Positions 63,034 through 64,000 of a stretch of DNA of 64,000 nt are shown here, piece by piece. Source of the stretch: Mariniphaga anaerophila (GTDB lineage: Bacteria; Bacteroidota; Bacteroidia; Bacteroidales; Prolixibacteraceae); the NCBI RefSeq assembly GCF_900129025.1, contig NZ_FQUM01000003.1, forward strand, positions 1 to 64,000. The letters run 5' to 3'. The position numbers were made by a program, and so were the translations under genes. Each line of letters opens with the position of its first letter. Positions within the stretch are counted from its first letter, which is position 1. A model generated the notes under the pieces. The model saw only the letters and a list, made by a program, of their open reading frames with translations. It made no database searches and had not been told where the DNA came from.

Positions 63034-64000
63034 TCAGGGGAAAATCTCCATTTGCATCCTCAGGTAATTGTGCCCTGTTGTCTCCTCCAGTTTGAATTTA
63101 TCGGGGAAACTGTGTTGCAGCCTCAAACTCAGCATTTCCGAATCGATATTTTCGGTCAGTTCAAGTTCTTTTTCGCTGCGCAATTCCACCATAAAATCCA
63201 GCTTTCTGCTTTCTCCTTTAACAAAGACGATGCACTGGAACGATTCGTTACAAGCCATTCCGGTTTTAACCATAAAACCTAACACCGGCAGGAACAAAAA
63301 CGGGGGAATAACAAAAGGTTTCAGGTTCCCCTCAAATTTCAAAACAACCTGTATTTGATTCCCTAACCCGAGTGTATGAATTTTCAGAAACCGCTCCACC
63401 AAATCGGTTTCATACGAAAGGGGCCGCCAGTCGGTGCTGTTGTCTTTCAAAAACAGGCTGAAAAAATTAGATATCTGAATGATTAAATCCGGCGCCTGTG
63501 AAGGGTTCCGCGCGATGGTTTCCCGCAGAATTCCCATTAAATGATACATTAACCGGGGTTGCAACTGGTAATGATAAATTTCGAGTTTGGCTTCTTCATT
63601 CCACCGCTGCTCTTCTTTTGTTTTGGATTGCGCCTTGTACCATGCCTGACCCACTTTTATTGCAAAAAACACAAGTATAATGTAGTGATTTCCAATTCCG
63701 CTTATCACAATATTTTCCAGTGTGAGGCCACCCGGGCAAAAGCCGCACCCTTTTCCAAAAGCTTTAAAAACAAACTCGTTGGCCACCACCAACTCAATTA
63801 AAGAAAATACCAGCAACAAAACAATAATTCCTAAAGCCAGCAATCCGTAATGATTTTTGTAAAAAGTGCGCGGCACCAGCCAGTATGCAATTAAGTAGGT
63901 ATGAGTTACAAAAACCGGCAACGTTACAATATAATACCTGAACCACAGGTAAAACGAACCGCTGCCACCGCCCAGGCTTTGCAGGGTTGTAAAGGAAACT
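63034..64000 (-). CDS. LytS-like sensor, degenerate histidine kinase, 5' end missing
   Basis: The minus-strand frame is open to the window edge (322 residues visible), so the start is outside. Membrane segments lie in the first 150 visible residues, then a His_kinase-type region. The usual QxxPHFLFNxL motif reads QLQPRLMYHL (near 63530-63575), so the phospho-accepting His is Arg. The N-box (normally PLVENAxxHG) reads PVLGFMVKTG, losing the Glu-Asn pair, and no glycine-rich ATP motif is seen. It is probably a pseudokinase that controls the regulator at 62230 by contact. Confidence 0.85.
   Translation of the reverse strand, partial: VSFTTLQSLGGGSGSFYLWFRYYIVTLPVFVTHTYLIAYWLVPRTFYKNHYGLLALGIIVLLLVFSLIELVVANEFVFKAFGKGCGFCPGGLTLENIVISGIGNHYIILVFFAIKVGQAWYKAQSKTKEEQRWNEEAKLEIYHYQLQPRLMYHLMGILRETIARNPSQAPDLIIQISNFFSLFLKDNSTDWRPLSYETDLVERFLKIHTLGLGNQIQVVLKFEGNLKPFVIPPFLFLPVLGFMVKTGMACNESFQCIVFVKGESRKLDFMVELRSEKELELTENIDSEMLSLRLQHSFPDKFKLEETTGHNYLRMQMEIFP

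Overview
The window is from a Bacteroidota genome, most likely the order Marinilabiliales (Prolixibacteraceae-like). The evidence is SusC/SusD pairs with ECF sigma/FecR regulators, promoters of the TTTG-N19/20-TAnnTTTG type, few Shine-Dalgarno sites, a PorD/DUF4835 gene, a Bacteroidota-type omega subunit, a long LepB, and the gene orders bamD-rpoZ-coaBC-porD-recN and dapB-lepB-wbqC. Placement below phylum is inference.

Layout. 1-4 kb: 5' part of a glycerol-3-phosphate dehydrogenase (cut by the window edge), a secreted sugar isomerase/epimerase-like TIM barrel, a lipoprotein sulfatase and a 52-residue protein. 4.3-21.1 kb: housekeeping genes (yccF, rny, zapA and a ZapB-like coiled coil, M23 peptidase overlapping anmK, a Cys/Met PLP enzyme, a C69 peptidase, rplS, recN, porD, coaBC, rpoZ, bamD, an alpha-oxoamine synthase, trxB). 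coaBC is split by a frame change at a run of ten A.

21.3-44.4 kb is an accessory block bounded by tRNA-Pro(GGG) and tRNA-Lys(TTT), with an IS3 orfA remnant beside tRNA-Pro. It holds two divergent polysaccharide-utilisation-type loci, each with its own ECF sigma factor, FecR anti-sigma factor, SusC with an N-terminal STN domain, and SusD. The left locus (minus strand) has SusE/F-like and other surface proteins, and its only enzymes are a DUF1080 (3-keto-disaccharide hydrolase) protein and a Tat-type Gfo/Idh/MocA oxidoreductase. This suggests oxidative 3-keto-glycoside breakdown instead of classical hydrolysis. The right locus (plus strand) has a PKD lipoprotein and a GH5 resembling endoglycoceramidases.

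44.5-50.1 kb: cvfB-like, GH43-like, SUI1-like, then dapB-lepB-lapA-like-wbqC. 50.2-52.9 kb: a tandem family of small barrel-like outer-membrane proteins; one member is broken by a segment of about 1.1 kb carrying a Fic gene with a double palindromic operator. 53-64 kb: Nudix, NlpC/P60, a 7TM-HD phosphodiesterase, an S41 peptidase, a GIN-domain protein, an iron alcohol dehydrogenase, a class IV aminotransferase, and a LytTR regulator paired with a LytS-like sensor that has lost the phospho-accepting histidine.

No rRNA, CRISPR array, complete insertion sequence or known riboswitch was seen. All family calls come from reading motifs and were not confirmed by a database search.
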